A DNA stretch of 64,000 nucleotides, from contig NZ_JACHFD010000017.1 of assembly GCF_014201715.1 (NCBI RefSeq), positions 25,817 through 89,816 on the forward strand. The letters run 5' to 3'. This DNA is from Haloferula luteola (GTDB taxonomy: Bacteria > Verrucomicrobiota > Verrucomicrobiia > Verrucomicrobiales > Akkermansiaceae). The position numbers and the translations under genes are program-made. How positions within the stretch are numbered: position 1 is the stretch's first letter; every line of letters begins with the position of its first letter. Of this stretch, positions 57,101 to 64,000 are shown piece after piece. Under the pieces are notes generated by a model. It was not told the origin of the DNA. It saw only the letters and a list, made by a program, of their open reading frames with translations, and searched no databases.

Positions 57101-57784
57101 TCCGAAGGTGAAGGTAGTGTCGGAATCGTGGGCCACCGTGTATTCGAGGAGGGCGCCTTGGACGACCAAGTTGCCGTCGAGATACACCTTTTGCCCATTC
57201 GCCGCTGTCGAACGGGTGACGGCGAAATGATGCCATTTCCCGTCGTCGTTGGTCCCAGCGGGCAGGTTGAAGCTGTGACCGTTCATGACGGCCTTCGGAT
57301 TGCCGTTGCTGTAGGGATACTCGTTCCAGTAATACGTCTGCTTGTATCCGCCGACAAACCACTGCTCACCCCCGCCCACCGGGTTCTTCCTGACCAGAAG
57401 GCCGGTGCCTTGGGCCAGTGGCGCATTGTTGGGAGAGGGCCCGGTTCCCTGTTTGTCGTAGATCATGTAGACCGCCCGGTAGATGTTGTTGGGCGCACTC
57501 TTGATCGAATCCTTGCCGAGCTTGAACCAGCCGGTGACGGTATAGGTGGCTACCCCTTGAACGGCCGAGGACGGAACGGTAATGGTTAATGGTCCCATCT
57601 GGCCGGCCTGTGAGGGCATGCCCATTGGCTGGGGGCCCACAACCCCGGTGGCATGCCGGTTCGCTCCGGAACGATCGGGAAAGACTGCGGGATAAGGGTT
57701 GCCGATCGTGGACTCAAAATCCCAGAAGCCTCGAAGATTCGTGGTACTGCCCGAAGGCGGATTGGAGCCGTCCGGATCGGCCAT
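54134..57784 (-). CDS. Polymorphic toxin: LamG, calcium-type repeats, C-terminal nuclease (Tox-REase-7-like) domain
   Basis: The 1216-residue protein has an N-terminal LamG domain (about 15-260; DGKWHHFAVTRSTAANGQK), then Asp-rich thrombospondin-3/EF-hand-like repeats (DTDTDGDGATDLAE, ADTDGDLIPDGYELEHGLNP), a long beta-rich middle, and a C-terminal toxin domain. The last 100 residues, starting PDAIRPRWFLEVKDVKS (about 1117), match the restriction-fold toxin pattern PDxxx...ExK followed by TRQIRAEF and TGRTKKLSTPLLDHI. It would degrade nucleic acid. ATG 57784 is used; no signal peptide is present and no better start is seen, so the export route is unclear or the 5' end is missing. Confidence 0.7.
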   Translation of the reverse strand: MADPDGSNPPSGSTTNLRGFWDFESTIGNPYPAVFPDRSGANRHATGVVGPQPMGMPSQAGQMGPLTITVPSSAVQGVATYTVTGWFKLGKDSIKSAPNNIYRAVYMIYDKQGTGPSPNNAPLAQGTGLLVRKNPVGGGEQWFVGGYKQTYYWNEYPYSNGNPKAVMNGHSFNLPAGTNDDGKWHHFAVTRSTAANGQKVYLDGNLVVQGALLEYTVAHDSDTTFTFGALYPGHGPTSWTEAYIDRVRIQSRLLTANEILGYYRQDIDQDGLWDVTEASTALWRDANSDGVASLNEYSYISSPFQWQPADTDTDGDGATDLAEQAAGTDIGLADTDGDLIPDGYELEHGLNPLDPSDGNLDPDLDGLTNLEEWIYNTDPNNPNTDGGTGDNTNDGDEVGQGSDPNDPSDGGQAPEPGEQFTIRLGVGDESGSESEDYVLNCFKLDPATGEEKRIYTLRSGGFGEYSEKDVDIFRKGETYSFQIKWQGTNNDTRSASPGVSAEGPDFDYTLKIEPANDSLGTLIDSWNPETGETDTGDPIIADDASNVAADVPEWRTKFESKRVIFASGDIDIDSDNNDGLALPRRDTAEEDKEDYVAAEASAAENPGKFVKISTGDADNDGIPDFADGMDVHGGLANSACYPFVPVVVDLPALKRIKNAKVKFEYDEADPAGIVRTVVANQIPKWSPGNGSLRLWTKNGNKARRSSDVAGHGDLVKSNVEYAYDDLKGAGTNGSFIFYVEAVKKSAAAADKSITLHFSADGTSWEKLGVVRLTAIPRVILADVGQSLTPLAGSQIKPAFEDGTNATGASLGGTVSGSTLVVGEYGPHPYAGSDDTKDRERLTITYQTGVGSFTDPEDSTVLLVARPDLGSSGPVFPLMSQEGEGLGGGGYTTLSEGGYPPEANGSEEWEDTFERILFEKYEEAEPRIEDLERDAFELWGWTYGGRSWEWFSSRNVWRDGTHIYVEDSLTPEQAADAYYAFLKKNLPTEAQGANITPILRYWGEVYTELGEDRAKIGQHMAKHWDLVETTAGMLESEYMFVGADFAISGVLQIRRVRNLTFFTEGKTFAVPLVRRNWARGNITEHDTLVNSLGYSRNAGPGAVKYIETIDGQAIGCIPDAIRPRWFLEVKDVKSLSFTRQIRAEFAASVNQSKRVCIIITGRTKKLSTPLLDHIKSANGMLVRRNVNTDAYEFWDHWDTGTWQAIDKSDLLQYLANP

Positions 57785-57792
57785 CGTGGCGC

Positions 57793-57948
57793 TTACCAAG
57801 GGCGAGGGGTCGAGAGATCATCCTCCTTGGAAACTTCGCCGGCTTCCCTGCGCGCAAGCGCCAGAACAGCAGCCTTGCACAACAAACGGCCGATCCTCCG
57901 GAGCCGTTCTTCCGAGGTGATCGTTTCGTAATCCGCCAGTGGTGGCAT
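57793..57948 (-). CDS. Small helical protein (51 residues), unknown
   Basis: The start ATG at 57948 is preceded by GGGAGG, one of the clearest ribosome-binding sites in the island. The protein is helical and charged (TSEERLRRIGRLLCKAAVLA). It ends nine bases before the toxin start, so it probably shares the toxin transcript. No function is known. Confidence 0.55.
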   Translation of the reverse strand: MPPLADYETITSEERLRRIGRLLCKAAVLALARREAGEVSKEDDLSTPRPW

Positions 57949-58282
57949 ACCCCCAGCCTCCCATGACTTCAACGCGGGCTTGTTCTCTTCCGGGTGCAAA
58001 GAAGCCTAAAATACAGCGACGAATCTTTTACTTACGCCCCCAAGTGGGGCCAATTTCTGACAGAAATCGGAAGAATCTTTCGCCGCATATTCAGTCGGAA
58101 TGGGCCAAGTGATCCATGCGATGCAGGCACACCGGTGAGTTTTCCGGTGCGCAACGTTGCCCACACGCTACATGAAATTCAGCATCCGCGGCGACCGGGA
58201 ATGGGCTTCATCGCCTCGAACACACCTCCCTCTGGACGGCGGGCAACTGACCTGTTACTGGTATTGATCACGCATTTACACG
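57949..58282. other. Divergent intergenic region between toxin and radical SAM operons
   Basis: About 330 bases with no convincing gene. It must hold promoters for the minus-strand toxin operon and the plus-strand radical SAM operon. I see no clear operator or consensus promoter. Confidence 0.5.
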
Positions 58283-59209
58283 ATGTCTCCCGCGCCATCA
58301 GCCAAAATCCGCATCGGACCAGCCGGTCTACACTACTTCAATCGCAGCTCCGGCCTTAATGTTCTCTTTGATGAAGTAGATTTTCCAAAGATTTCGTGGC
58401 ATGCCGCTCCTCGCCAAATCTCGATAGCTCTAACTAATGCTTGCGACCTACGATGCTCTTATTGCTACGCGCCGAAAAACCACGCGATCCTCGATTCTCG
58501 CAGGGTGTGCGCATGGCTCTCGGAGTTTGACGAACATGGGGCGCTAGGCATTGGTTTTGGAGGAGGAGAACCCACTCTCCACCCTCGCTTTGCTGAACTT
58601 TGCGAATTCGCTGCACAGCGGACGACGCTTGCCGTGACTTTCACTACTCATGGTCATCATCTGAGTCCTAAACTACTATCGCGAATCGAAGGCAGGGTAA
58701 ATTTTATCAGGCTTAGTATGGATGGTATAGGATCGACTTATGAAAGATTGCGGGGAAGAAGCTTCAGAGATTTCACCACAAAAGTTCGAGAAGCTTCTTC
58801 CGTTGCGCCAATCGGACTGAACTTTGTTGTTAACGCGGATACCCTAGAAGATCTGGATTCCGCCATTGACTTCGCGCAGGCAGAAGGTGTCCGAGAGTTC
58901 CTTTTACTTACAGAGCAGCGCACAGACCGACGCTCAGGCATCGCCGCAGAAGAACTCCAGCTCCTACAGAATTGGGTAAGGAACTACAGAGGGAAAATGC
59001 CGTTAGCGGTGAGCGCAAGGGATGCGGATCGCTTTGTCACCTGCGACCCCTGCAATGCAGATTCAGAACTCCGAGCATACGCTCATATTAACGCCGTCGG
59101 TCAACTCCAACGAAGTTCCTTCGAAAAATCTGGAGTCCAGATCCTAGAAAGCGGTGTGATGGTGGCACTCCGAACGCTTCAAGAATCCCAACCATGTAAC
59201 ACAATATGA
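58283..59209 (+). CDS. Radical SAM enzyme, first gene of the STAND operon
   Basis: The 308-residue protein starts with IRIGPAGLHYFNRSSGLNVL, then the [4Fe-4S]/SAM motif in ALTNACDLRCSYCYAPKN (CxxxCxxC) and GFGGGEPTLHP. The C-terminal part has VTCDPCNADSELRAYAHI, like a reduced SPASM-type cluster site but with fewer cysteines (RSSF instead of CSF). It is not viperin: the pVip-type motif around the cluster and the expected length do not fit. The substrate is unknown; a peptide or small-molecule modification is possible. It overlaps the next gene by 4 bases and is AT-richer than the backbone. Confidence 0.82.
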   Translation: MSPAPSAKIRIGPAGLHYFNRSSGLNVLFDEVDFPKISWHAAPRQISIALTNACDLRCSYCYAPKNHAILDSRRVCAWLSEFDEHGALGIGFGGGEPTLHPRFAELCEFAAQRTTLAVTFTTHGHHLSPKLLSRIEGRVNFIRLSMDGIGSTYERLRGRSFRDFTTKVREASSVAPIGLNFVVNADTLEDLDSAIDFAQAEGVREFLLLTEQRTDRRSGIAAEELQLLQNWVRNYRGKMPLAVSARDADRFVTCDPCNADSELRAYAHINAVGQLQRSSFEKSGVQILESGVMVALRTLQESQPCNTI

Positions 59210-59592
59210 AAATATGGAATGCCTATGGCTCTGAACACTCAATGAATCTTGTTATGATCGGGTGCTTCAAGGATGCCGGAGCCGCTGAAGCAGCCAAAGA
59301 TGCTATTGAAGAACTTCAAGCCTATTTCAGCGAACATGATCCAGATGGTGAAATATACACGCGAGAGGTAATGGACCTTCTTAGTAGGTGCAAGGTTTCT
59401 ACAGTTGCGGCAACTGAACTTGAGCAGTTTCGATACGATTTCAGCGTAAATACCGATGGGCAAAATGTGCTCATCAAAACTGACGAAGCTGACGTCTCTG
59501 CCATCTGCAAACTCCTTATCGATAGAGGTGCCAAAGTCCAAATCTATTCAAAGCATGATTACCCAGAGGAGGTCGATAGTGGGAATGAATAA
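59206..59592 (+). CDS. DUF6375-like small protein
   Basis: The 128-residue acidic protein starts MKIWNAYGSEHSMNLVMIGC and continues with FKDAGAAEAAKDAIEEL. I recall this N-terminus as DUF6375, whose function is unknown. The alternating strand/helix pattern suggests a ferredoxin-like fold. ATGA overlap with the radical SAM gene and 8-base overlap with the STAND gene indicate tight coupling of all three. It could be a carrier, regulator or substrate of the radical SAM enzyme. Confidence 0.65.
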   Translation: MKIWNAYGSEHSMNLVMIGCFKDAGAAEAAKDAIEELQAYFSEHDPDGEIYTREVMDLLSRCKVSTVAATELEQFRYDFSVNTDGQNVLIKTDEADVSAICKLLIDRGAKVQIYSKHDYPEEVDSGNE

Positions 59593-62500
59593 TGTGGCAA
59601 AAGTCGATTGGGACAGATTTGAAGATCTACCTGGAGCGACGACGAGTAATTTCGAGGCGCTTTGCAGGGCGCTGATCCGTTTACATGGAGGGCGGTTTGG
59701 GATATTCCGGGCGACCGCTCAAATGCCGGGCATTGAGTTCCACCTAAAGCTGCTTTCTGATTGCACTATCGGAAAGGCTGGCGACTGGTATGGGTGGCAA
59801 TGTCGATGGTATGGCACAGGAAGAGGTGTCGCCTTGGGAAAGGCTCGACGGAATAAGATTGTCGAAGCAATTCGTACTTCAGAAAAATATTTCCCGCAGT
59901 TGACTGACTGGGTGCTATGGACACGCCATCCTCTTACAGCTGGCGACGACAAGTGGTTCCATAAAATTCAAACAAAATTCCGCCTCCACTCCAGAGACAC
60001 ATCGTACGCTGAGGATCTATTGAGCGGAGACGCCTTAATTCTGCGTTCGACATACTTTGGTGAATGGGTCCTTCGACCCGATTCTCTTGTTGAAGGCCAC
60101 AAGCGGTCTGTCTCAAGTATTCATTCCAGATGGCTCCATGAGACCCACCAAGAGGTAGAAGCTGAACGCAGATTACTTCGTATTCTCGGAGAAGCAGATT
60201 CTTGGAAAAAGCTTCTGGAAGTGGCCGACGAATTGGCCGTCTCAGTAAATGCTATCCGAAGCGATTCTCACCTCCCGTCAAAATTTAAGACGGAAATACA
60301 AAACTTCATCGATCTATTACAAAAGTTAGTAGAGGATCTTCGAAGCTGCCCAAAGACCTTGGCAGACGGAGATTTTGACTTGCTACAACAGATTCTAGAG
60401 CAACGTCAAGGAAAGGTTAGCCCGCAGCTAAGAGCCTTGCCGCGACATCTCAGATCACTGCGTTTGCCGATAAATTTTCATGCTGCTAATGGACTAGTAA
60501 ATTATGATTGGGCCAATCGATTGCTTGATGAAATGCAAGCATGTCTTGGCACCAGAATTCAGGCGGTGATGGCAGACGCCGGTGGGGGAAAAACGCAGCT
60601 AGCAGCTGAAATTACCGCTCCAAGAGGGAAGAAGCCCGCGGGTATCCTTTTGCATGGGCGTGATCTCAAGTCGGGGGAGGATCTCAATGATCTCGCTCAC
60701 TCGTTTATTTTGGACGGGAAGCCGATGCCGAGCTTCGAGGCTTTAATCGCTGCTCTTGATGCGGCGGCAAACCGTGCTAGATGTCGGTTGCCTCTGGTTA
60801 TAGATGGACTCAATGAAGCCGAAGATCCACGCGACTGGAAAAAAGCTCTGAGTGAAGCAGACATCACGCTCAGAAAATATCCTGCTGTATTATTGGTTGT
60901 TACATTGCGTACGGGTTCGTGGCGGCCCTCGGATGAAGGGAGAGGACTTCACGGTGTTCCTATCGACGAAAATGATGTACGCACGATATTTGCGCGGATC
61001 GCGTTGCCTGAAGGGACGCCCCTTATAGAAATGAACGGTTTCGACGAAAATACTAGAGAAGCAATAGAGCGCTACCTCAAATATTTTAGAATCAAGGCAA
61101 GATTGGCGGAACTTCCGATCGACTTGCTAAATCATCCGCTGACTCTTCGCATTTTTTGTGAGGTTACGAATCCGTCACCACAAAAGGGTGATGTTGGTCC
61201 TGAGGCGTTGCCTCGCTCTCTTATTCAATTGTTTGAACGCTACGTAGCTCGATCAGTCGAGCGGATCGGTGAGCTTTCTCCCAAGGCAATGCCGTTTAGC
61301 GGCCAAGACGTGCGTCGAGCATTAAATCAACTCGCTCTTTTACTCTGGAACAAAAACAGCCGAGAGGTCGATCAGGATGAGTATCGAACTTTGATCAACG
61401 ATTCTGGGAGACTTTGGAGTCATAGCTTGGTAAAGTTGATGGAACAAGAGGGGCTGATTCTGCGCGTAGCTAGATCTACAGATGGTAAATATGGTGTAAT
61501 TCCAGTTTACGACGCAATCGGCGGATATCTCATTGCAAACGCGATAGTAGCTGAGCGCGGATATACAGACTTCATTGCTTGGATTCAGAACGAGAGAACT
61601 ATTCTACGATTCGCAAGTGAAACTTGGACGGAATTGCATCCTATGGCCGGGGATATTTTCAGAGCGCTTGTAGCCCTTACTCCCCGTCGCTTTCAGCAAG
61701 AACAGCTGTGGGGATTGATTCCTGAGAAGTTAAAGCTATCCGCACTTTTAGAAGCTATCGAACTAGAAGGGGATCTGATTGATCAAGCCACTATTGCTGA
61801 AGTTTCTCAGCTTATCCACCAATCGAAAGAATCGAAAAAGATTTTCGGACTTCTTTTGCGCTCGCGTGCCATACCTAAGCACCCGTTCAATGCAACGTTT
61901 ATTGACGCTCAGTTTCGTCTGATGACAAATTCAGAGCGGGATCTGAGTTGGACGGAGATAGTAAGAAGAGACTACGAACAGCAATATAGAGGCTTAGCGA
62001 GAATTGGAGAGGAATGGGAGCTCGATCGGTCTCCGAGATCTGAAAGTGACATTCTACTTGCACGTTGGAGGATGTGGCTCTTAACCACTACTTCGCACGA
62101 GATGCGCATGAAAGTTACTCGAGCGCTCTATTGGTTTGGTCGACATGATCCAAGCCCTCAATTTGCTCTTACAATAGAATCGCTATCGATTAGTGATCCG
62201 TATGTTCCGGAGCGAATGTTGGCAGCATGTTATGGTATTGTAATGAACCTGCACGGCGCGAACCGAAATGCGGAGTATGAGGTCACAGTTCTTAAAGAGT
62301 TCGCACGCGCCCTTTATGAAAATTTATTTGCTCCACATGCTCCCTACGCGACCACGCATGCTCTAACTCGCGAATATGCACGTAGAATAATCGAAGTTGC
62401 ATCTGTTTCCAATAGATCATTGCTCACAAGTGAAGAGGCGATCCGGGTAGTCCCTCCGTACCCTTCGGATCTTCATGCCGAAATGCCCGAGATAGAGGTG

Positions 62501-63865
62501 AAGAGGGAATTCGACCAAGTGTCGCACCCATCACCATTTAGGATGGATTTTGAAAACTACACACTAGGTCGCTTGGTGCCAGGTCGTGGAAACTACAATT
62601 ACACTAACGAAGAATATAGACGAGTCGTAGCGCAGGTGCTTGGTCGGGTCCAAGATCTCGGCTGGACATCAGAATTATTCGAAGAGATAGATCACGACAT
62701 CAGCTCCTCTGGTTTCTATTCTCGTCGGGATGAAAACTCTCATCGGAAAGTGGATCGCTACGGCAAAAAATACTCATTGATTGCCTACTATGAACTGGCT
62801 GGAATGCGGGAAGATTTAGGATTATTAAAGTCTGGTTATTGGAATGATTCGGATCGTTCTTTCTATGTAGATATTGATCCTAGCTTTCTTGAAAGAAGGT
62901 GTGCTGAACGCCTATCGTCGAAAAATTGGCTTGCTGGAAATAATAAGACGCTTGCATCTTGGGTAGCCCGTGGTCCAATGCCTGACACCACGGACCTCCT
63001 CCGGCGTAACGAAATCAATGGCGAGAAAGCGTCGTGGTTCATGCTCGATGGCTATTTCACTCAACAAGACAAGGTGACGGGCAGGGACATTTTCTTCTTT
63101 GTTAGGTCGCTGCTTGTTTCAGAGAAAAAACACTTAGCAATTGCTGAAGCTCTTAAAAGGCAATCGATGAAAGTCCGTTGGCTGCCTGAAAAACCCGGAG
63201 AACGATATGCTTACGCTGGAGAATTTCCCTGGTGTTCTACCTTTAGCGAATATGGATTGGAGCAATTGAGATTCGTAACCGAAAGCGAGACTGTGACGGT
63301 TACCCGGAAGCAGGCAGACTTCGATGGAATACCCAAGGAGCTATTGGATCAAGCATTTGATCTGCTAAGCTCACACAAGCCGCTTCCTAAGGAATTGAAG
63401 GAATCCTTAGAAGCTGCTCACGTCTCTAGGAACGTATCGACTCAAGAAGTGAGAGAAAAATTCGTCTCGTACAACGCGACAATTCCAGTTGTTGATTTTC
63501 TCTGGGAAGGACCTGCGATTGATGATGAGAGTGGAAGCGGAGTTTTCCTCTCGAAACGAATTGCAAAGAAACTTGATCTGAGGTGGATAGCAGGAACACA
63601 TGATCTCGCGGATGCCACTGGCCAAAGAGCCACTTACAACACGGAATACGGCTTTAACACCCGCGAAGATCGCCAAACAGCATTCTTTCTCCGAGAAGAC
63701 TTGCTCAGGAAATATCTGCGACAGACGAGGCAGACAATGATTTGGATAACTTGGGGGGAAAGAGGCATTGCTAATCACCTGTATCAGAGCTTGGACCGTA
63801 ATTCGTTCGGGGAGCCGTTTAAAGTGTTCCAAGAGATCGAAATCTTTGATCCCAAACTACCATAA
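59585..63865 (+). CDS. STAND NTPase with N-terminal nuclease-like domain, Avs-like
   Basis: The 1426-residue protein has an N-terminal REase-like region (residues about 20-130) with PGIEFHLKL and GWQCRWYG, where the usual Lys of Q-x-K is Arg. A P-loop NTPase follows: Walker A in ADAGGGKTQLA (about 330-340), Walker B in LPLVIDGLNEAED (402-414) and VVTLRTGSW. The remaining 950 residues are helical and unrecognised, presumably the sensor. Size and order resemble Avs anti-phage sensors. ATG 59585 is used; GTG 59579 has better spacing to the AGGAGG at 59567-59572. No membrane segment is seen. Confidence 0.75.
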   Translation: MNNVAKVDWDRFEDLPGATTSNFEALCRALIRLHGGRFGIFRATAQMPGIEFHLKLLSDCTIGKAGDWYGWQCRWYGTGRGVALGKARRNKIVEAIRTSEKYFPQLTDWVLWTRHPLTAGDDKWFHKIQTKFRLHSRDTSYAEDLLSGDALILRSTYFGEWVLRPDSLVEGHKRSVSSIHSRWLHETHQEVEAERRLLRILGEADSWKKLLEVADELAVSVNAIRSDSHLPSKFKTEIQNFIDLLQKLVEDLRSCPKTLADGDFDLLQQILEQRQGKVSPQLRALPRHLRSLRLPINFHAANGLVNYDWANRLLDEMQACLGTRIQAVMADAGGGKTQLAAEITAPRGKKPAGILLHGRDLKSGEDLNDLAHSFILDGKPMPSFEALIAALDAAANRARCRLPLVIDGLNEAEDPRDWKKALSEADITLRKYPAVLLVVTLRTGSWRPSDEGRGLHGVPIDENDVRTIFARIALPEGTPLIEMNGFDENTREAIERYLKYFRIKARLAELPIDLLNHPLTLRIFCEVTNPSPQKGDVGPEALPRSLIQLFERYVARSVERIGELSPKAMPFSGQDVRRALNQLALLLWNKNSREVDQDEYRTLINDSGRLWSHSLVKLMEQEGLILRVARSTDGKYGVIPVYDAIGGYLIANAIVAERGYTDFIAWIQNERTILRFASETWTELHPMAGDIFRALVALTPRRFQQEQLWGLIPEKLKLSALLEAIELEGDLIDQATIAEVSQLIHQSKESKKIFGLLLRSRAIPKHPFNATFIDAQFRLMTNSERDLSWTEIVRRDYEQQYRGLARIGEEWELDRSPRSESDILLARWRMWLLTTTSHEMRMKVTRALYWFGRHDPSPQFALTIESLSISDPYVPERMLAACYGIVMNLHGANRNAEYEVTVLKEFARALYENLFAPHAPYATTHALTREYARRIIEVASVSNRSLLTSEEAIRVVPPYPSDLHAEMPEIEVKREFDQVSHPSPFRMDFENYTLGRLVPGRGNYNYTNEEYRRVVAQVLGRVQDLGWTSELFEEIDHDISSSGFYSRRDENSHRKVDRYGKKYSLIAYYELAGMREDLGLLKSGYWNDSDRSFYVDIDPSFLERRCAERLSSKNWLAGNNKTLASWVARGPMPDTTDLLRRNEINGEKASWFMLDGYFTQQDKVTGRDIFFFVRSLLVSEKKHLAIAEALKRQSMKVRWLPEKPGERYAYAGEFPWCSTFSEYGLEQLRFVTESETVTVTRKQADFDGIPKELLDQAFDLLSSHKPLPKELKESLEAAHVSRNVSTQEVREKFVSYNATIPVVDFLWEGPAIDDESGSGVFLSKRIAKKLDLRWIAGTHDLADATGQRATYNTEYGFNTREDRQTAFFLREDLLRKYLRQTRQTMIWITWGERGIANHLYQSLDRNSFGEPFKVFQEIEIFDPKLP

Positions 63866-63905
63866 TGGATCCGGTGGATGAACCACTCGATCCGCAGTAA
63901 GGACG

Positions 63906-64000
63906 TGTAGTGCTCCCTTGGAAGTTGGACAGCCTTGGTTTTTATTCAGGCTGCGGTGTTGCATTGTGCTTGGTGGTATTGGGTTGGTGACTTGTATTTG
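63906..64000. mobile_element. Right end of an IS3-family insertion sequence (partial)
   Basis: TGTAGTGCTCCCTTGGAAG followed by TTGGACA has the TG start and the GAAGTTGGACA type of IS3-family (IS150-group) terminal repeats. The adjoining minus-strand frame ends like an IS3 transposase. The rest of the element lies beyond the window. Confidence 0.5.
63946..64000 (-). CDS. IS3-family transposase OrfB, C-terminal end only
   Basis: Only the last 17 codons are in the window (KYKSPTQYHQAQ and CNTAA, then TGA at 63948-63946). The KSPTQY pattern is typical of IS3 OrfB C-termini. Evidence is short, and other frames here are also open. Confidence 0.45.
   Translation of the reverse strand, partial: KYKSPTQYHQAQCNTAA

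Larger units (their letters stand above)
49765..64000. mobile_element. Integrative element (genomic island) at tRNA-Pro, right end beyond the window
   Basis: The region starts at the tRNA 3' end, carries a large serine recombinase as its first gene, and holds only accessory genes: PEP-CTERM protein, toxin/immunity cassette, radical SAM/STAND operon and an IS3 end. The right half is clearly AT-richer than the backbone. I looked for a second copy of the tRNA 3' end (CCCGCCAGCCCGACCA) and found none to the right, so the far attachment site is outside the window or too diverged to see. The extent to 64000 is therefore a minimum. Confidence 0.65.

Noticed and set aside
58283..59209. Prokaryotic viperin (ddh synthase)
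   Set aside because: The sequence around the cysteine motif and the C-terminal cysteine region fit a different radical SAM branch, and no nucleotide kinase gene is adjacent.
63860..64000. Right attachment site of the element
   Set aside because: No copy of the tRNA 3' end occurs here; the TG...TTGGACA pattern fits an IS3 end instead.

Overview
The window looks like a chromosomal segment of a GC-rich Verrucomicrobiota bacterium (Verrucomicrobiales-like). The indicators are an ECF sigma factor paired with a FecR/LamG protein, PEP-CTERM proteins ending in a PEP motif, a hydrophobic helix and an Arg-rich tail, the long form of IspG, and many secreted proteins typical of that phylum. The assignment rests on gene content and style only; there is no rRNA gene in the window.

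Layout. 1-7.2 kb: sigma/FecR pair, tsaB, citrate synthase, an M14 peptidase and a large secreted transglutaminase-hydrolase. 7.4-11 kb (minus strand): glnB, then the membrane-organising operon floA - unknown - nfeD, and a decayed 2'-5' RNA ligase gene. 11.2-20.4 kb: HxlR regulator facing a DinB-like/MATE pair, a zinc-ribbon TerB protein, bioA, a toroid-fold protein, a HlyD-like adaptor, a spermidine-synthase-like protein and HU. 20.5-29.9 kb: a papain-like hydrolase, then the F-type ATP synthase operon atpB-E-F-H-A-G-[two lipoprotein genes]-D-C, with a perfect CRP-type palindrome in front and a near-identical leader before both atpA and atpD. 30-43.4 kb: PTS IIA plus CLC channel, ispG, clpS plus DUF2017, GT9, a DUF1287 protein, two tandem LysR genes, a PEP-CTERM protein and alaS. 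43.4-49.6 kb (minus strand): a secreted unknown, a degenerate IspH paralogue that has lost its active site, a small operon (membrane protein, winged-helix regulator, endonuclease/phosphatase) whose promoter-operator is copied in front of the IspH-like gene, and argC-argJ.

From 49.7 kb to the right edge lies an integrated element. It begins at the 3' end of an intact tRNA-Pro(GGG) gene with a large serine recombinase whose reading frame has no stop before the tRNA and stays open in frame into argC. Its cargo is a long structured non-coding stretch, a PEP-CTERM protein, a translationally coupled toxin/immunity cassette (LamG plus calcium-type repeats carrying a C-terminal nuclease toxin domain, then an Imm52-like protein and a secreted small protein), and a divergent AT-richer three-gene operon: a radical SAM enzyme, a small DUF6375-like protein and a 1426-residue STAND NTPase with an N-terminal nuclease-like domain. 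This last operon is the best candidate for an undescribed (probably anti-phage) system. An IS3-family end closes the window, so the far end of the element is not seen.
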